A stretch of DNA of 64,000 bases from Spongisporangium articulatum (GTDB lineage: Bacteria; Actinomycetota; Actinomycetes; Actinomycetales; Kineosporiaceae), in assembly GCF_044465595.1 (NCBI RefSeq), contig NZ_JBITLV010000009.1, positions 43,145 to 107,144 of the forward strand, in the 5' to 3' direction. The position numbers were made by a program, and so were the translations under genes. The first letter of the stretch is position 1. The number at the start of each line of letters is the position of its first letter. This document shows positions 51,466 through 59,887 of the stretch, in pieces. Under the pieces are notes generated by a model. That model saw nothing but the letters and a program-made list of their open reading frames with translations, was not told where the DNA came from and did not search any database.

Positions 51466-51479
51466 TAGAACATGTTCTA
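51466..51479. promoter_or_regulatory. Perfect KstR palindrome between chsE4 and an SDR gene
   Basis: TAGAACATGTTCTA is an exact palindrome and full match to TnnAACnnGTTnnA. On the plus strand its last TA starts TACTAT, the best -10 hexamer among these sites, and a GAAGGAG ribosome site with ATG follows. On the minus strand it precedes chsE4. It should control both genes. Confidence 0.88.
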
Positions 51480-51513
51480 CTATGCACGCGAGGGTGCGGA
51501 GCGAAGGAGCGAG

Positions 51514-52299
51514 ATGTCTCGACTGCCGGGCAAAGTGGCCGTGGTGACCGGAGGCGCACGGGGCCAAGGCGCCGCCGCCGCGCGGCGTTTCGTCGCCGAG
51601 GGGGCCTCCGTGGTGATCGGCGACCTGCTCGCTGACGAGGGCAAGCAACTGGCCGCGGAGCTCGGTGAGGCCGCGTGGTTCCAGCCGCTGGACGTCGGCG
51701 ACGAAGCTTCCTGGGCCGAACTGGCGACCGTCGTGCAGGAGCGGTTCGGCGGGCTCGACGTGCTCGTGAACAACGCCGGCATCCTGCATTTCGGCGCCCT
51801 GGAGGAGACGTCCCTGGCCGACTACGAGCGCGTGGTCCGGGTGAACCAGGTCGGCACCTTCCTGGGCATGCGCACCGCCGTGCCGCTGATGCGGGCCCGT
51901 GGGGGCGGGTCGATCGTCAACGTGTCGTCCGTCGAGGGCATCGGCGGGATGGCCATGCTGACGGCGTATTCGGCGACGAAGTTCGCCATCCGCGGGATGA
52001 CCAAGGTGGCCGCGATGGAGCTGGGGCGCGACGGGATCCGGGTGAACTCCGTGCACCCCGGGATGATCGACACCCCGATGATCTCCAGCGCCCTCGGCGG
52101 CGTCGACATCGACCTGAGCCCGGGCGGTCAGCGGGTGGCCGCGGGCCGGGTGGGTACGCCGGACGACGTCGCGAACCTCGTGCTGTTCCTCGCCTCCGAC
52201 GAGAGCGCCTACTGCACGGGCGCCGAGTTCGTCGTGGACGGCGGAGCCACCGCCACGCACTCACTGGCCGGGCCGGCCCACGACCCGCGGCGGGGCTAG
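51514..52299 (+). CDS. Hydroxysteroid dehydrogenase-type SDR, FabG3 (Rv2002)-like
   Basis: 261 residues: VAVVTGGARGQGAAAARRFV cofactor loop, VVIGDLLADEGKQLAAEL, LDVLVNNAGILHFGALEETS, catalytic Ser in VNVSSVEGIGGMA, YSATKFAIRGMTKVAAMELG (Tyr-Lys), HPGMIDTPM, and FLASDESAYCTGAEFVVDGG. This is close to Rv2002 (FabG3), a 20-beta-hydroxysteroid dehydrogenase. Control by a perfect KstR site strengthens a steroid alcohol/ketone role; position and stereochemistry are unknown. The stop interlocks with the convergent SDR gene in CTAG. Confidence 0.87.
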   Translation: MSRLPGKVAVVTGGARGQGAAAARRFVAEGASVVIGDLLADEGKQLAAELGEAAWFQPLDVGDEASWAELATVVQERFGGLDVLVNNAGILHFGALEETSLADYERVVRVNQVGTFLGMRTAVPLMRARGGGSIVNVSSVEGIGGMAMLTAYSATKFAIRGMTKVAAMELGRDGIRVNSVHPGMIDTPMISSALGGVDIDLSPGGQRVAAGRVGTPDDVANLVLFLASDESAYCTGAEFVVDGGATATHSLAGPAHDPRRG

Positions 52300-53102
52300 G
52301 CCCCGACGTCGGGCAACCCGAGGTCGAGGTTCGGCTGCTGGAGGCCGCCGTCGACCTCGAGCAGCTTGCCGGTCAGGTAGCCGCCCGCCGGGGAGCTCAG
52401 GTAAGGGACGGCCGCGGCGATGTCGTCGGCCGCCCCGATCCGCCGCAACGGGGTGGCACTCTCGATCTGCGCGGACAGTTCGGGTGACTGGGCGACGACG
52501 TCCAGGGCGCTGGTCAGTACCGAGCCCACGTAGACGCCGTTGACCCGGATCTTCGGCGCGAGGTCGGCGGCGGCCAGGCGGACCCAGTGGGCCAGGGCGG
52601 CCTTGGCGGTGCCGTAGGCCGCGTAGCCCCGACCCGCCGTCCGGCCGACCGCGGAGCTGATCGCCACCACAGACTTCTGACTCGCAGGGTCGCCCTTCAG
52701 CATCAGGGGGACGGCGGCCCGGGTCAGGGCGTGCGCGGTGGAGACGTTGAAGTGGAAGGCCCGCTCCATCGCGCCGACGGACGTGTCGAGGAAGGGGCGC
52801 GGCATGGAGCCGCCGACGTTGTTGACCACCACGTCGAGGCGGCCGAACTCGTCGTAGGCCGCCTGGGCGAGACCGGCCACGGCGTCGGTGTCACTGAGGT
52901 CGGCGGGGACGACGAGCGCGCGGCGGCCCAGAGCGCGGACCTGCGCGGCGACGTCGTCCAACTGGTCCTGGGTGCGGGCACTGACCAGGACGTCGGCGCC
53001 CGCCTCGGCGAGGGCGACGGCGGTCGCGGCACCGATGCCTCGGCCGGCGCCGGTGACGATCGCGACGTGGTCGGTCAGGAGGAACGTGTCGAGGATGCTC
53101 AC
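52296..53102 (-). CDS. SDR dehydrogenase, Rv0927c-like
   Basis: 268 residues starting MSILDTFLLTDHVAIVTGAG, with RTQDQLDDVAAQVRALGRRA, LDVVVNNVGGSMPRPFLDTS, catalytic Ser in VVAISSAVGRTAGRGY, AYGTAKAALAHWVRLAAADL and LTGKLLEVDGGLQQPNLDLG. This follows Rv0927c closely as I recall it. Such proteins are often annotated 7-alpha-hydroxysteroid or glucose dehydrogenase without proof. It is the last gene of the GMC-ALDH operon and pairs with an Rv0926c-like gene, the same neighbourhood as in M. tuberculosis. Confidence 0.85.
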   Translation of the reverse strand: MSILDTFLLTDHVAIVTGAGRGIGAATAVALAEAGADVLVSARTQDQLDDVAAQVRALGRRALVVPADLSDTDAVAGLAQAAYDEFGRLDVVVNNVGGSMPRPFLDTSVGAMERAFHFNVSTAHALTRAAVPLMLKGDPASQKSVVAISSAVGRTAGRGYAAYGTAKAALAHWVRLAAADLAPKIRVNGVYVGSVLTSALDVVAQSPELSAQIESATPLRRIGAADDIAAAVPYLSSPAGGYLTGKLLEVDGGLQQPNLDLGLPDVGA

Positions 53103-54181
53103 GACGCCACCAACCCGCGACCCGTGACCAGCGGCAGGTCGAGTGCGGTGACCAGGCCCGGCGGGGCGGCCACCACCGCGGGCACGGCGTTGACCAGGCG
53201 TTGAGCGGTCATGATCATCCCCGAGTCGTTGTGGTCACCGTGCTCGCCCCGGTGCACGAGCTCGCACTCCAGGTGCGGCTCCCCGGTGATCACCACGCGG
53301 TAGCAGCCGTCGCCCGCGGCGGGCACGGGCCAGTCGGGCTCCTGGTCCGGTGCCGTGCGGGTGACGTGTTCGAGCACGATGCGCGGCTCGCCGTCGACCA
53401 GGCCCTCGACGGTGAACCGGACCGCAGCCGTGGTGCCCGCCGCGATCGGCACCGAGGCCGTCGCGACGTCCCGGCGGGCGGGTCGCCGTTCGACCGTCTC
53501 GCGCAGCGGCTCGTCGAGGGTCACGCCGAGCCCGGCGGCCAGCTGGCGCACCACGCTCCCCCAGGCCAGCGACAGCACGCCCGGCGCCCACAAGGGCACC
53601 TCGGCGTCCAACGCCTGGCCGAACCCGAACAGCTCGCTCATCACGAAGGGCTGCACGTAGGTGGAGTAGTCGGCGATCTCGAGCACGCGCACCTGGTCGA
53701 TCCGCTGCGACACGCTGGTCAGCACGAGCGGCAGGACGTCGTTGGCGAAGCCCGGATCGATGCCGTTGACGTGCAGGCTCGCCCCGCCGGCGGCCCCCGC
53801 CTCGTCGATCCGCGCGATCATCTCCGGCGGCAGGATGCCGTGCGGGTACTGAAGCAGCACCGGCCCGCTCGACAGCACGTTCACACCGTCGGCCAGGAAC
53901 CCGATCAGGTCCTCGACGGCCTCGAACGGCCGGTCGTCGGTCATCGCCGCGTGCACGATCGCGTCGGGTCGGGTGGCCAGCACCTCGGCCCGGTCGGTGC
54001 TCGCGAGGACGCCCAGCGGCCGTCCCAAGCCGGCCAGCTCACCGGCGTCGCGGCCCGCCTTGGCCGGGGTCGACGTCCAGACCCCGCACAGGTCGAGGTC
54101 CGGATGGGCGTCGACCCCGGCGACGGCGTGCCGGCCGACCGTGCCGGTGGCCCAGACGGCCACGCGCAGCGCTGGTTTCAC
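53099..54181 (-). CDS. NAD(P)-dependent oxidoreductase, Rv0926c-like (DapB-type fold)
   Basis: 360 residues. The N-terminal Rossmann domain is RVAVWATGTVGRHAVAGVDA, then LCGVWTSTPAKAGRDAGEL and NVLSSGPVLLQYPHGILPPE. The middle has HVNGIDPGFANDVLPLVLTS. The fold is that of dihydrodipicolinate reductase-like dehydrogenases, but lysine-pathway residues are not obvious, so a DapB role is unlikely. It is adjacent to the Rv0927c-like SDR with a 4-base overlap. The substrate is unknown; the operon context suggests oxidation of a steroid-derived or other hydrophobic carbonyl. Confidence 0.8.
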   Translation of the reverse strand: MKPALRVAVWATGTVGRHAVAGVDAHPDLDLCGVWTSTPAKAGRDAGELAGLGRPLGVLASTDRAEVLATRPDAIVHAAMTDDRPFEAVEDLIGFLADGVNVLSSGPVLLQYPHGILPPEMIARIDEAGAAGGASLHVNGIDPGFANDVLPLVLTSVSQRIDQVRVLEIADYSTYVQPFVMSELFGFGQALDAEVPLWAPGVLSLAWGSVVRQLAAGLGVTLDEPLRETVERRPARRDVATASVPIAAGTTAAVRFTVEGLVDGEPRIVLEHVTRTAPDQEPDWPVPAAGDGCYRVVITGEPHLECELVHRGEHGDHNDSGMIMTAQRLVNAVPAVVAAPPGLVTALDLPLVTGRGLVAS

Positions 54182-54678
54182 GTGTCACTCCCGGCTGGGC
54201 TGAGCACCACGACGGGGATCTCGCGGTCGGTCCAGCCCTGATAGGTGGCGAAGTCCGCGTACAGCTCGACGAGCCGGGGCCACAGCCGGGCCCGTTCCGC
54301 ACCGCCCGCGACGTGCGCGACGACGTCCCGCACGTCGCGGCCGACCTGCACCGTGGTGACCGGGTCGGCGCGCAGGTTCAGGTACCACTGCGGGTCCTTC
54401 GGCAGGCCGCCCTGCGAGGCGACGACCACGAAGTCACGACCGTCCTCCAGGAAGAGCAGCGGGGTGGTGAAGACCTTCCCGCTGCGCCGGCCGCGATGGG
54501 TGAGCAGCAGCGTGGGAACGGGTTTGGACCAGCCGGCCCCCACCCGCCAGCGACCGCCGACCCGACCCCCGGTGGCCCGGTAGAGGCGGACCTGAGCGCG
54601 AGCCATCACCTTGATCAGCTTCGGCACGACGGCCGAGTCGAGCCCCGGTGGACGTTCTTCCGGCAGCAACCGGCTCAC
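54178..54678 (-). CDS. Deazaflavin (F420)-dependent Ddn-family protein
   Basis: 166 residues of the split-barrel Ddn/DUF385 family: VPTLLLTHRGRRSGKVFTTP, LLFLEDGRDFVVVASQGGLP, PQWYLNLRADPVTTVQVG and the end YQGWTDREIPVVVLSPA. These are signatures of F420H2-dependent reductases such as Ddn. The GTG start overlaps the aldehyde dehydrogenase stop. With two LLM-type F420 proteins nearby, this suggests use of F420 in the sterol regulon. Quinone or enone reduction is a reasonable but untested guess. Confidence 0.87.
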   Translation of the reverse strand: MSRLLPEERPPGLDSAVVPKLIKVMARAQVRLYRATGGRVGGRWRVGAGWSKPVPTLLLTHRGRRSGKVFTTPLLFLEDGRDFVVVASQGGLPKDPQWYLNLRADPVTTVQVGRDVRDVVAHVAGGAERARLWPRLVELYADFATYQGWTDREIPVVVLSPAGSDT

Positions 54679-56180
54679 TTGAAGGTCCGCCCGTAGCGCA
54701 GCCGGATGGTCTTGCGCACCGTGTCGAACTGCTCCGGCGTGCGGGGAAAGACCTGCATGTCCGGGCCCATCCGGAACCGTTTGCGCACCACGGACCGCGC
54801 GTAGGCGAACTCGCGCAGCCCGTCGGCACCGTGGAACCGGCCGAACCCGCTGCTGCCCACACCGCCGAACGGCATCGATGACATGCCGACGAAGGTCAGC
54901 ACCGAGTTCACGGTGGTGCCCCCGGCCCTCAGCGCCCGCGCGATCGCCGGGCCGCCACGCGCGGAGAACACCGAGGAGCCGAGCCCGAACTCCGTCGAGT
55001 TCGCCCGCCGGACAGCCTCGTCCACGTCGGGCACGGTGTTCACCACCACGACCGGACCGAACGTCTCCTCGCGCACGGCCGGGCGGTCCTCCGGGACGTC
55101 GACCAGCACGATCGGGTCGATGTACGGCGGCCGGATCGACTCCGGGCCGCCGACCAGGGCCTGCGCGCCCGCGGCCAGCGCGTCCGTGACGTGCCGGCGC
55201 ACGATCTCGACCTGGGCCTCGGTGGTCATCGGCCCGTACGCGCTGAGCGGGCCGGTGCCCACGTCGACGCCCGTGGCCTGCTTCTTCACCGCGTCGAGGA
55301 ACGCGTCGCGCACCTCCTGGACGACGTAGACCCGCTCCACGCCGACGCACGCCTGGCCGCCGTTGAACAGCCCGCCCCACATCACCGCGGCGGCCGCGGC
55401 CTCCAGGTCGGCGTCGGCCGCCACGATCGTGGCGTCCTTGCCGCCCAGCTCCAGGACGACGGGGGTCAGCGTGGGGGCGCAGGCCGCCATCACCCGGCGC
55501 CCGGTGGGCACCGAGCCGGTGAAGGCCAGCTTGTCGACGCCCGAACCGCACAGGGCGGACCCGGTCTCGCCGAATCCGGTGACCCACGAGACCAGCGCGG
55601 GCGGCGCGTCCGGGTTCGCGGTGTGGAAGGCCTCCAGGACGGCGATCGCCGACGCCGGGCTCAGCTCACTGGGTTTCACCACGACGGCGTTGCCCGCGGC
55701 CAGCGCGACCCCGGCGCCCGACAACGTCAGGTACACGGGCGCGTTCCACGGCGTGATCACGCCGACGACCCCGTACGGCTGGTACGACAGCCGCGCGTCG
55801 AAGTTGGCCATCGCCAGGCCCGGGGCGACCCGGCGCTCGCGCAGCACCTTCCGGGCGTGCACGGCCGCCCAGCGGACGTCCTCCAGCCCGGCGAACAGCT
55901 CGAACTGGACGTCGGCCCGCGGTCGCGCGGTCTCGGTGTGCCCGAGCTCGTAGATCTCGTCGCAGTGCAGGGCCAGGTACCGGACCCAGCGCTGCAGGTA
56001 AGGCCGCCGGCCCGCGAAACCCAACTCCGACCACCAGCGCTGGGCCTCCCGCGCCCGCTCGACCTGCGCGCGCACGGCCGCGTCGTCGTCCACCGGGAAC
56101 GTCCCGACGACGGCTCCGGTGGCCGGGTTCCGGACGTCGAAGGTGGCGGCCCGTTCGGTGTGCTCGGCCTGCGCGGTCAT
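54675..56180 (-). CDS. Aldehyde dehydrogenase
   Basis: 501 residues with all ALDH landmarks: the PYGVVGVITPWNAPVYLTLS segment, VKPSELSPASA, the NAD loop FTGSVPTGRRVM, catalytic Glu in VLELGGKDATIVA, catalytic Cys in GGLFNGGQACVGVERVYV, EETFGPVVVVNTV and MPFGGVGSSGFGRFHG. It oxidises an aldehyde to an acid with NAD(P). The gene lies between a GMC alcohol oxidoreductase and a Ddn-like gene with 4-base overlaps, so an alcohol-to-aldehyde-to-acid module is likely. A steroid side-chain aldehyde is a candidate substrate. Confidence 0.92.
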   Translation of the reverse strand: MTAQAEHTERAATFDVRNPATGAVVGTFPVDDDAAVRAQVERAREAQRWWSELGFAGRRPYLQRWVRYLALHCDEIYELGHTETARPRADVQFELFAGLEDVRWAAVHARKVLRERRVAPGLAMANFDARLSYQPYGVVGVITPWNAPVYLTLSGAGVALAAGNAVVVKPSELSPASAIAVLEAFHTANPDAPPALVSWVTGFGETGSALCGSGVDKLAFTGSVPTGRRVMAACAPTLTPVVLELGGKDATIVAADADLEAAAAAVMWGGLFNGGQACVGVERVYVVQEVRDAFLDAVKKQATGVDVGTGPLSAYGPMTTEAQVEIVRRHVTDALAAGAQALVGGPESIRPPYIDPIVLVDVPEDRPAVREETFGPVVVVNTVPDVDEAVRRANSTEFGLGSSVFSARGGPAIARALRAGGTTVNSVLTFVGMSSMPFGGVGSSGFGRFHGADGLREFAYARSVVRKRFRMGPDMQVFPRTPEQFDTVRKTIRLRYGRTFK

Positions 56181-57802
56181 CGCGACGCCTCGGCGGAGGC
56201 GCCGATCAGCGCCGCCGCGTGCTCGCCGATCATCAGCGCCGGAGCGTTCGTGTTGCCGCCGGTGATGGTCGGCATGATCGAGGCGTCGGCCACCCGCAGC
56301 CCCTCGACCCCGAGCACGCGCAACTGCGGGTCGACGACAGCGCGCTCGTCGACCCCCATCCGGCACGTGCCGACCGGGTGGTAGACGGTGGTGGCCCGCA
56401 ACGGGACCTCACGGGCCAGGTCGGCCCGGGTGGCGAACCCCTTCCCGGGGTGCAGCTCGGCGATGTCGGGGGCCACCCCGCCGCTGCCGATCGCCTCGCG
56501 CAGCAGCTCCATCCCGTCGAGAAGCACTGTGGTGTCGTCGGGTTCGCGCAGGTACCCCGGATCGACCAGGGGTGCGGCCAGCGGGTCGGGCGAGGCCAGC
56601 CGCACGGTGCCCCGGCTCTTGGGGTAGATCAGCGTGGACATCACCGTCAGCGCGGGCCGCTTGTCGACGTGATGCCGGACCGGCGCATCCTGGTTGGGCG
56701 ACGGGTAGGCCCACGGGAGCGCGTGGATCTGCAGGTCGGGGATGCGGGTGGCCAGCGAGCTGCGCAGGAAGCCGACCACCTCGAACACCGTCCGGGACAG
56801 GAACGTGTTCCCGCGCAGCGCCTCCTCGACCATGCCGCGGGCGAAGTACGGGGCGGTGCCCTTGTGCCGGCCCGCTCGGGTGGTGAAGGTCATGGGCACG
56901 AACATGTGGTCGTGCAGGTTGTCGCCCACCGGCAGGTCGGCGACCACCTCGATACCGTGCTCGGCCAGGTGCGCCGCGGGCCCGACCCCGGAGAGCATCA
57001 GGATCTGCGCGGAGCCGAACACCCCGGCCGACAGCACGACCTCGCGGTCGGCAGCGATCACCTCGCGCCGCCTCCCCCGCACCACCTCGACGCCCGTGGC
57101 CCGCCCGTTCTCGATCACGACCCGGGTGACGGTGGCGCCGGTGACGACGTGCAGCCGCTCGGGGGCGTCGGGCCCCAGGCACGCGACGGCCGAGCTGTAC
57201 CGCAGGCCGCCGGAGACGCTCTGCTGGAAGACCGAGACGCCCTCCTGCTCGGCGGCGTTGTAGTCGTCCAGGACCTTCGCGTCGGCCGTGCGGGCCAGCG
57301 ACTCCAGGAACCCCTCGGAGGCCTCGGTGCGGCCGTGCACCCGGGTCACCTTGACCGGGCCGTCCCCGCCGCGGAACTCACTCGGCCCGTCCTCGAACGC
57401 CTCGAGCCGCTTGTAGCTGGCCAGGACGTCGTCGTACGACCAGCCCGTGCAGCCCTCGGCCGCCCAGTCGTCGAAGTTCTGCCGGTTGCCGCGCACGAAC
57501 AGCATGCCGTTGATGGCGCTCGACCCACCGAGGACCTTGCCACGCACCTGCGGGATGCGGCGCTGCTGGGCGGAGGCCTGGGGCGTGGAGTAGTAGCCCC
57601 AGTCGAACCGCTTCTTGATCTGGGGGACGGCGTGCATCATGCCCACCATCCCGGCCTTGCGGATGACCGGGGAGCGGTCGCCGCCACCGGCCTCCAGGAG
57701 GATCACCGACGCTCCACGGTCGGCCAACCGGCGGGCCAGGACGGCGCCGGAACTACCGGCCCCGACCACCACGTACTCGGCTCTGAGCATGCGTGTCACC
57801 AT
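56177..57802 (-). CDS. GMC-family FAD alcohol oxidoreductase
   Basis: 541 residues: FAD fold YVVVGAGSSGAVLARRLADR, the GMC signature VRGKVLGGSSAINGMLFVRG, a second signature GVFGSAQILMLSGVGPAAHL, and C-terminal TVYHPVGTCRMG with the catalytic His, then GLRVADASIMPTITGGNTNA. It resembles choline dehydrogenase-like GMC proteins more than cholesterol oxidase. It would oxidise a primary or secondary alcohol, with the product passed to the ALDH encoded next. The ATG at 57802 is used; the ATG at 57790 is an alternative. It is the first gene of the operon and diverges from the LLM gene across a region with a KstR site. Confidence 0.9.
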   Translation of the reverse strand: MVTRMLRAEYVVVGAGSSGAVLARRLADRGASVILLEAGGGDRSPVIRKAGMVGMMHAVPQIKKRFDWGYYSTPQASAQQRRIPQVRGKVLGGSSAINGMLFVRGNRQNFDDWAAEGCTGWSYDDVLASYKRLEAFEDGPSEFRGGDGPVKVTRVHGRTEASEGFLESLARTADAKVLDDYNAAEQEGVSVFQQSVSGGLRYSSAVACLGPDAPERLHVVTGATVTRVVIENGRATGVEVVRGRRREVIAADREVVLSAGVFGSAQILMLSGVGPAAHLAEHGIEVVADLPVGDNLHDHMFVPMTFTTRAGRHKGTAPYFARGMVEEALRGNTFLSRTVFEVVGFLRSSLATRIPDLQIHALPWAYPSPNQDAPVRHHVDKRPALTVMSTLIYPKSRGTVRLASPDPLAAPLVDPGYLREPDDTTVLLDGMELLREAIGSGGVAPDIAELHPGKGFATRADLAREVPLRATTVYHPVGTCRMGVDERAVVDPQLRVLGVEGLRVADASIMPTITGGNTNAPALMIGEHAAALIGASAEASR

Positions 57803-57846
57803 CCCGTCTCGGAACGGTCAACACCGTACAGACTCTGGTGTGAAAA

Positions 57847-57860
57847 TGGAACACGTTCTA
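57847..57860. promoter_or_regulatory. KstR operator between the GMC operon and the LLM operon
   Basis: TGGAACACGTTCTA matches TnnAACnnGTTnnA. On the plus strand the last TA begins TACCGT, and the ATG at 57872 follows 7 bases after it, implying a leaderless mRNA. For the minus strand, TACGGT (complement of 57823-57828) may be the -10 for the GMC gene, downstream of the operator. Confidence 0.82.
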
Positions 57861-57871
57861 CCGTGGCCTCC

Positions 57872-58747
57872 ATGCGGTTCACCTACGCCGAGGCGATGAC
57901 GCACGCGGCCTACTACACGCCCCTGGCCCAGGCCGCGGAGGCGGCCGGCTACACGAGCATGACGGTGGCCGACAGCGTCATCTACCCGAAGCACTCCGAC
58001 GCGCGCTACCCCTACACCGACACCGGCGACCGGGAGTTCCTGCAGGGCAAGGAGTTCCTGGAGACCCTCGTGCTGTGCGCCCACCTGGCCGCGCTCACCA
58101 CGACCCTGCGGTTCACACCCTTCGTGCTGAAGCTGCCGATCCGGCCGCCGGTCCTGGTGGCCAAGCAGGCCGCCTCCGTGGCCGTCCTGTCCGGAAACCG
58201 GCTCGGCCTCGGGGTGGGCCTGTCCCCCTGGCCCGAGGACTACGCGGCGCTCGGCGTCCCGTGGGAGCGACGCGGCGCGCGGATGGACGAGTGCATGGAC
58301 ATCCTGCGCGGACTCACCGCGGGCGGGTTCTTCGGCTACCACGGCGAGTTCTACGACGTCGAGGAGCTGGAGCAGACGCCCGCCCCCACCGAACCCATCC
58401 CACTGCTCGTCGGCGGCCACGCCGAGGCGGCGCTGCGCCGGGCCGTGGTCAAGGGCGACGGCTGGATGCACGCGGGCGGCGACCCGGCCGAGCTCGACCG
58501 GATGCTCGTCCGGCTGGCCGAGATCCGCAGGGCCGAGGGCGACACCCGCGCGGACTTCGAGGTGCACGTCATCTCCGGCGACGCCTACCACGTCGACGGC
58601 GTGCGCCGGCTCGAGGACGCCGGCGTCACCGACTGCATCGTCGGGTTCCGCTGGCCGTACGTGCGCGGCGACGACCCCGAGCCGCTGCACAAGAAGGTCG
58701 AGCACCTGGAACGTTTCGCCGAGAACGTGATCGCGAAGGTGAGCTGA
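57872..58747 (+). CDS. LLM-class F420-dependent oxidoreductase
   Basis: 291 residues of luciferase-like TIM barrel: RFTYAEAMTHAAYYTPLAQA, MTVADSVIYPKHSDARYPYT, FTPFVLKLPIRPPVLVAKQA, GNRLGLGVGLSPWPEDYAAL and PIPLLVGGHAEAALRRAVVK. F420 is the likely cofactor. It heads a six-gene plus-strand operon and is directly behind a KstR operator, so it belongs to the sterol regulon. The substrate is not known. The ATG at 57872 is fixed by the operator and -10 immediately before it. Confidence 0.88.
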   Translation: MRFTYAEAMTHAAYYTPLAQAAEAAGYTSMTVADSVIYPKHSDARYPYTDTGDREFLQGKEFLETLVLCAHLAALTTTLRFTPFVLKLPIRPPVLVAKQAASVAVLSGNRLGLGVGLSPWPEDYAALGVPWERRGARMDECMDILRGLTAGGFFGYHGEFYDVEELEQTPAPTEPIPLLVGGHAEAALRRAVVKGDGWMHAGGDPAELDRMLVRLAEIRRAEGDTRADFEVHVISGDAYHVDGVRRLEDAGVTDCIVGFRWPYVRGDDPEPLHKKVEHLERFAENVIAKVS

Positions 58748-59887
58748 ATGGACGACCTGAGCAGGCCCCTGGCCGAAGCGATCACCGAGGCGGAGAAGCT
58801 CATCGCCACCGCCGACGTGATCCGCACCGAACAGGACCGGCTGGAGGGGTACGACTACCTCGCCGGGCGGATCCGCGCCGCCCTGCAGTTGGCCTTCGAC
58901 CGCGACCCCGCCCGGCCCGTGCTGATCAACTCCACGCACCAGTACGCGCGGCAGGGCCTCGACAACCCGGACGCCCTCTACTTCCACGCCTACATCGACG
59001 ACGAGCACGAGTGGGTGGTGCGCGGCGTGCGGGGCAGCACGGCCGACCTGTCGTTCCAGGTGATGTCGGGCGGGTACAGCGCCGACGGGACCCCCGAGTC
59101 GCTGGCCGCCTTCGACGACCGGGCCCTCGACATCGCCGCGGACGGCTCGTTCGCCCTGCACCTGGCTCCGGCCCCGGCCGGTGCCAAGACCCTCATCATC
59201 CGGGAGGTCTTCAACGACTGGGAGACCGAACGCCGTGGCACGCTGTGGATCGAACGCCCCGATCTGCTCGGGAGACCGGCGGTGCCGCCGGACGCTCGGC
59301 GCACGGCCCGCCGCTACGAGGTCGCCGCACAGCTCCTGGTCGGGTCGGTGCGCACCTGGCTGGCCTTCCCGCACTTCTTCCAGAACCGTGAGCCCGTCAA
59401 CACTCTCACGACTCCCCGCTCCACCCCCGGCGGGCTGGCCTCCCAGTTCTCGTCCATCGGGCACTACGCGCTGGCCGAGGACGAGGCGCTGGTGGTGACC
59501 GTGCCGGAGTGCTCCGACTGCAGCTACCAGGGCATCCAGATCGGCTCCGACTGGTACGTCTCCACCGACTACGAGTCGCACCAGACCTCGCTGACCAAGG
59601 CCCAGGCCGTCACCGACCCCGACGGCCTGATGCGGTTCGTGGTCAGCGAACGCGACCCCGGGATCGCCAACTGGCTGGAGACCACCGGGCACCGCACCGG
59701 GCCGATGATGCTGCGCTGGCAGCGCCTCACCCGCGACCTCGGGCGGGAGGACGGGCCACAGGTGCAGGTGCTGAAGCTGGACGACGTCCGCTCGGCCCTG
59801 CCGTTCTTCGCACCGCGCGCCGAGGGCGAGTACGCGGACCGGATCGCCGCCCGGCAGCGGGCCGTCGCCCGAAGGATGCTGTCATGA
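58748..59887 (+). CDS. DUF1214-type protein, Rv3531c-like
   Basis: 379 residues starting right after the LLM stop. DALYFHAYIDDEHEWVVRGV and LSFQVMSGGYSADGTPESLA suggest a beta-rich first half. The second half has TLIIREVFNDWETERRGTLW and LVVTVPECSDCSYQGIQIGS, followed by DWYVSTDYESHQTSLTKAQA, in the style of DUF1214 proteins. Rv3531c in the M. tuberculosis cholesterol cluster has similar size and is followed by Rv3530c and Rv3529c types, as here. No catalytic motif is recognised and no signal peptide is seen. Function unknown. Confidence 0.8.
   Translation: MDDLSRPLAEAITEAEKLIATADVIRTEQDRLEGYDYLAGRIRAALQLAFDRDPARPVLINSTHQYARQGLDNPDALYFHAYIDDEHEWVVRGVRGSTADLSFQVMSGGYSADGTPESLAAFDDRALDIAADGSFALHLAPAPAGAKTLIIREVFNDWETERRGTLWIERPDLLGRPAVPPDARRTARRYEVAAQLLVGSVRTWLAFPHFFQNREPVNTLTTPRSTPGGLASQFSSIGHYALAEDEALVVTVPECSDCSYQGIQIGSDWYVSTDYESHQTSLTKAQAVTDPDGLMRFVVSERDPGIANWLETTGHRTGPMMLRWQRLTRDLGREDGPQVQVLKLDDVRSALPFFAPRAEGEYADRIAARQRAVARRMLS

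Noticed and set aside
53099..54181. Annotation of the DapB-fold gene as lysine-biosynthesis dapB
   Set aside because: It is about 100 residues longer than DapB, lacks an evident DapB catalytic motif, and sits in a redox operon with an Rv0927c-like partner.
56177..57802. Cholesterol oxidase (choD) for the GMC gene
   Set aside because: Sequence landmarks fit choline dehydrogenase-like GMC proteins; the length and C-terminal motif do not favour cholesterol oxidase.
56219..57871. Long N-terminal extension of the LLM gene at 57872
   Set aside because: The upstream part is antisense to the GMC gene and would run through the KstR operator; the family begins at MRFTYAEAM.
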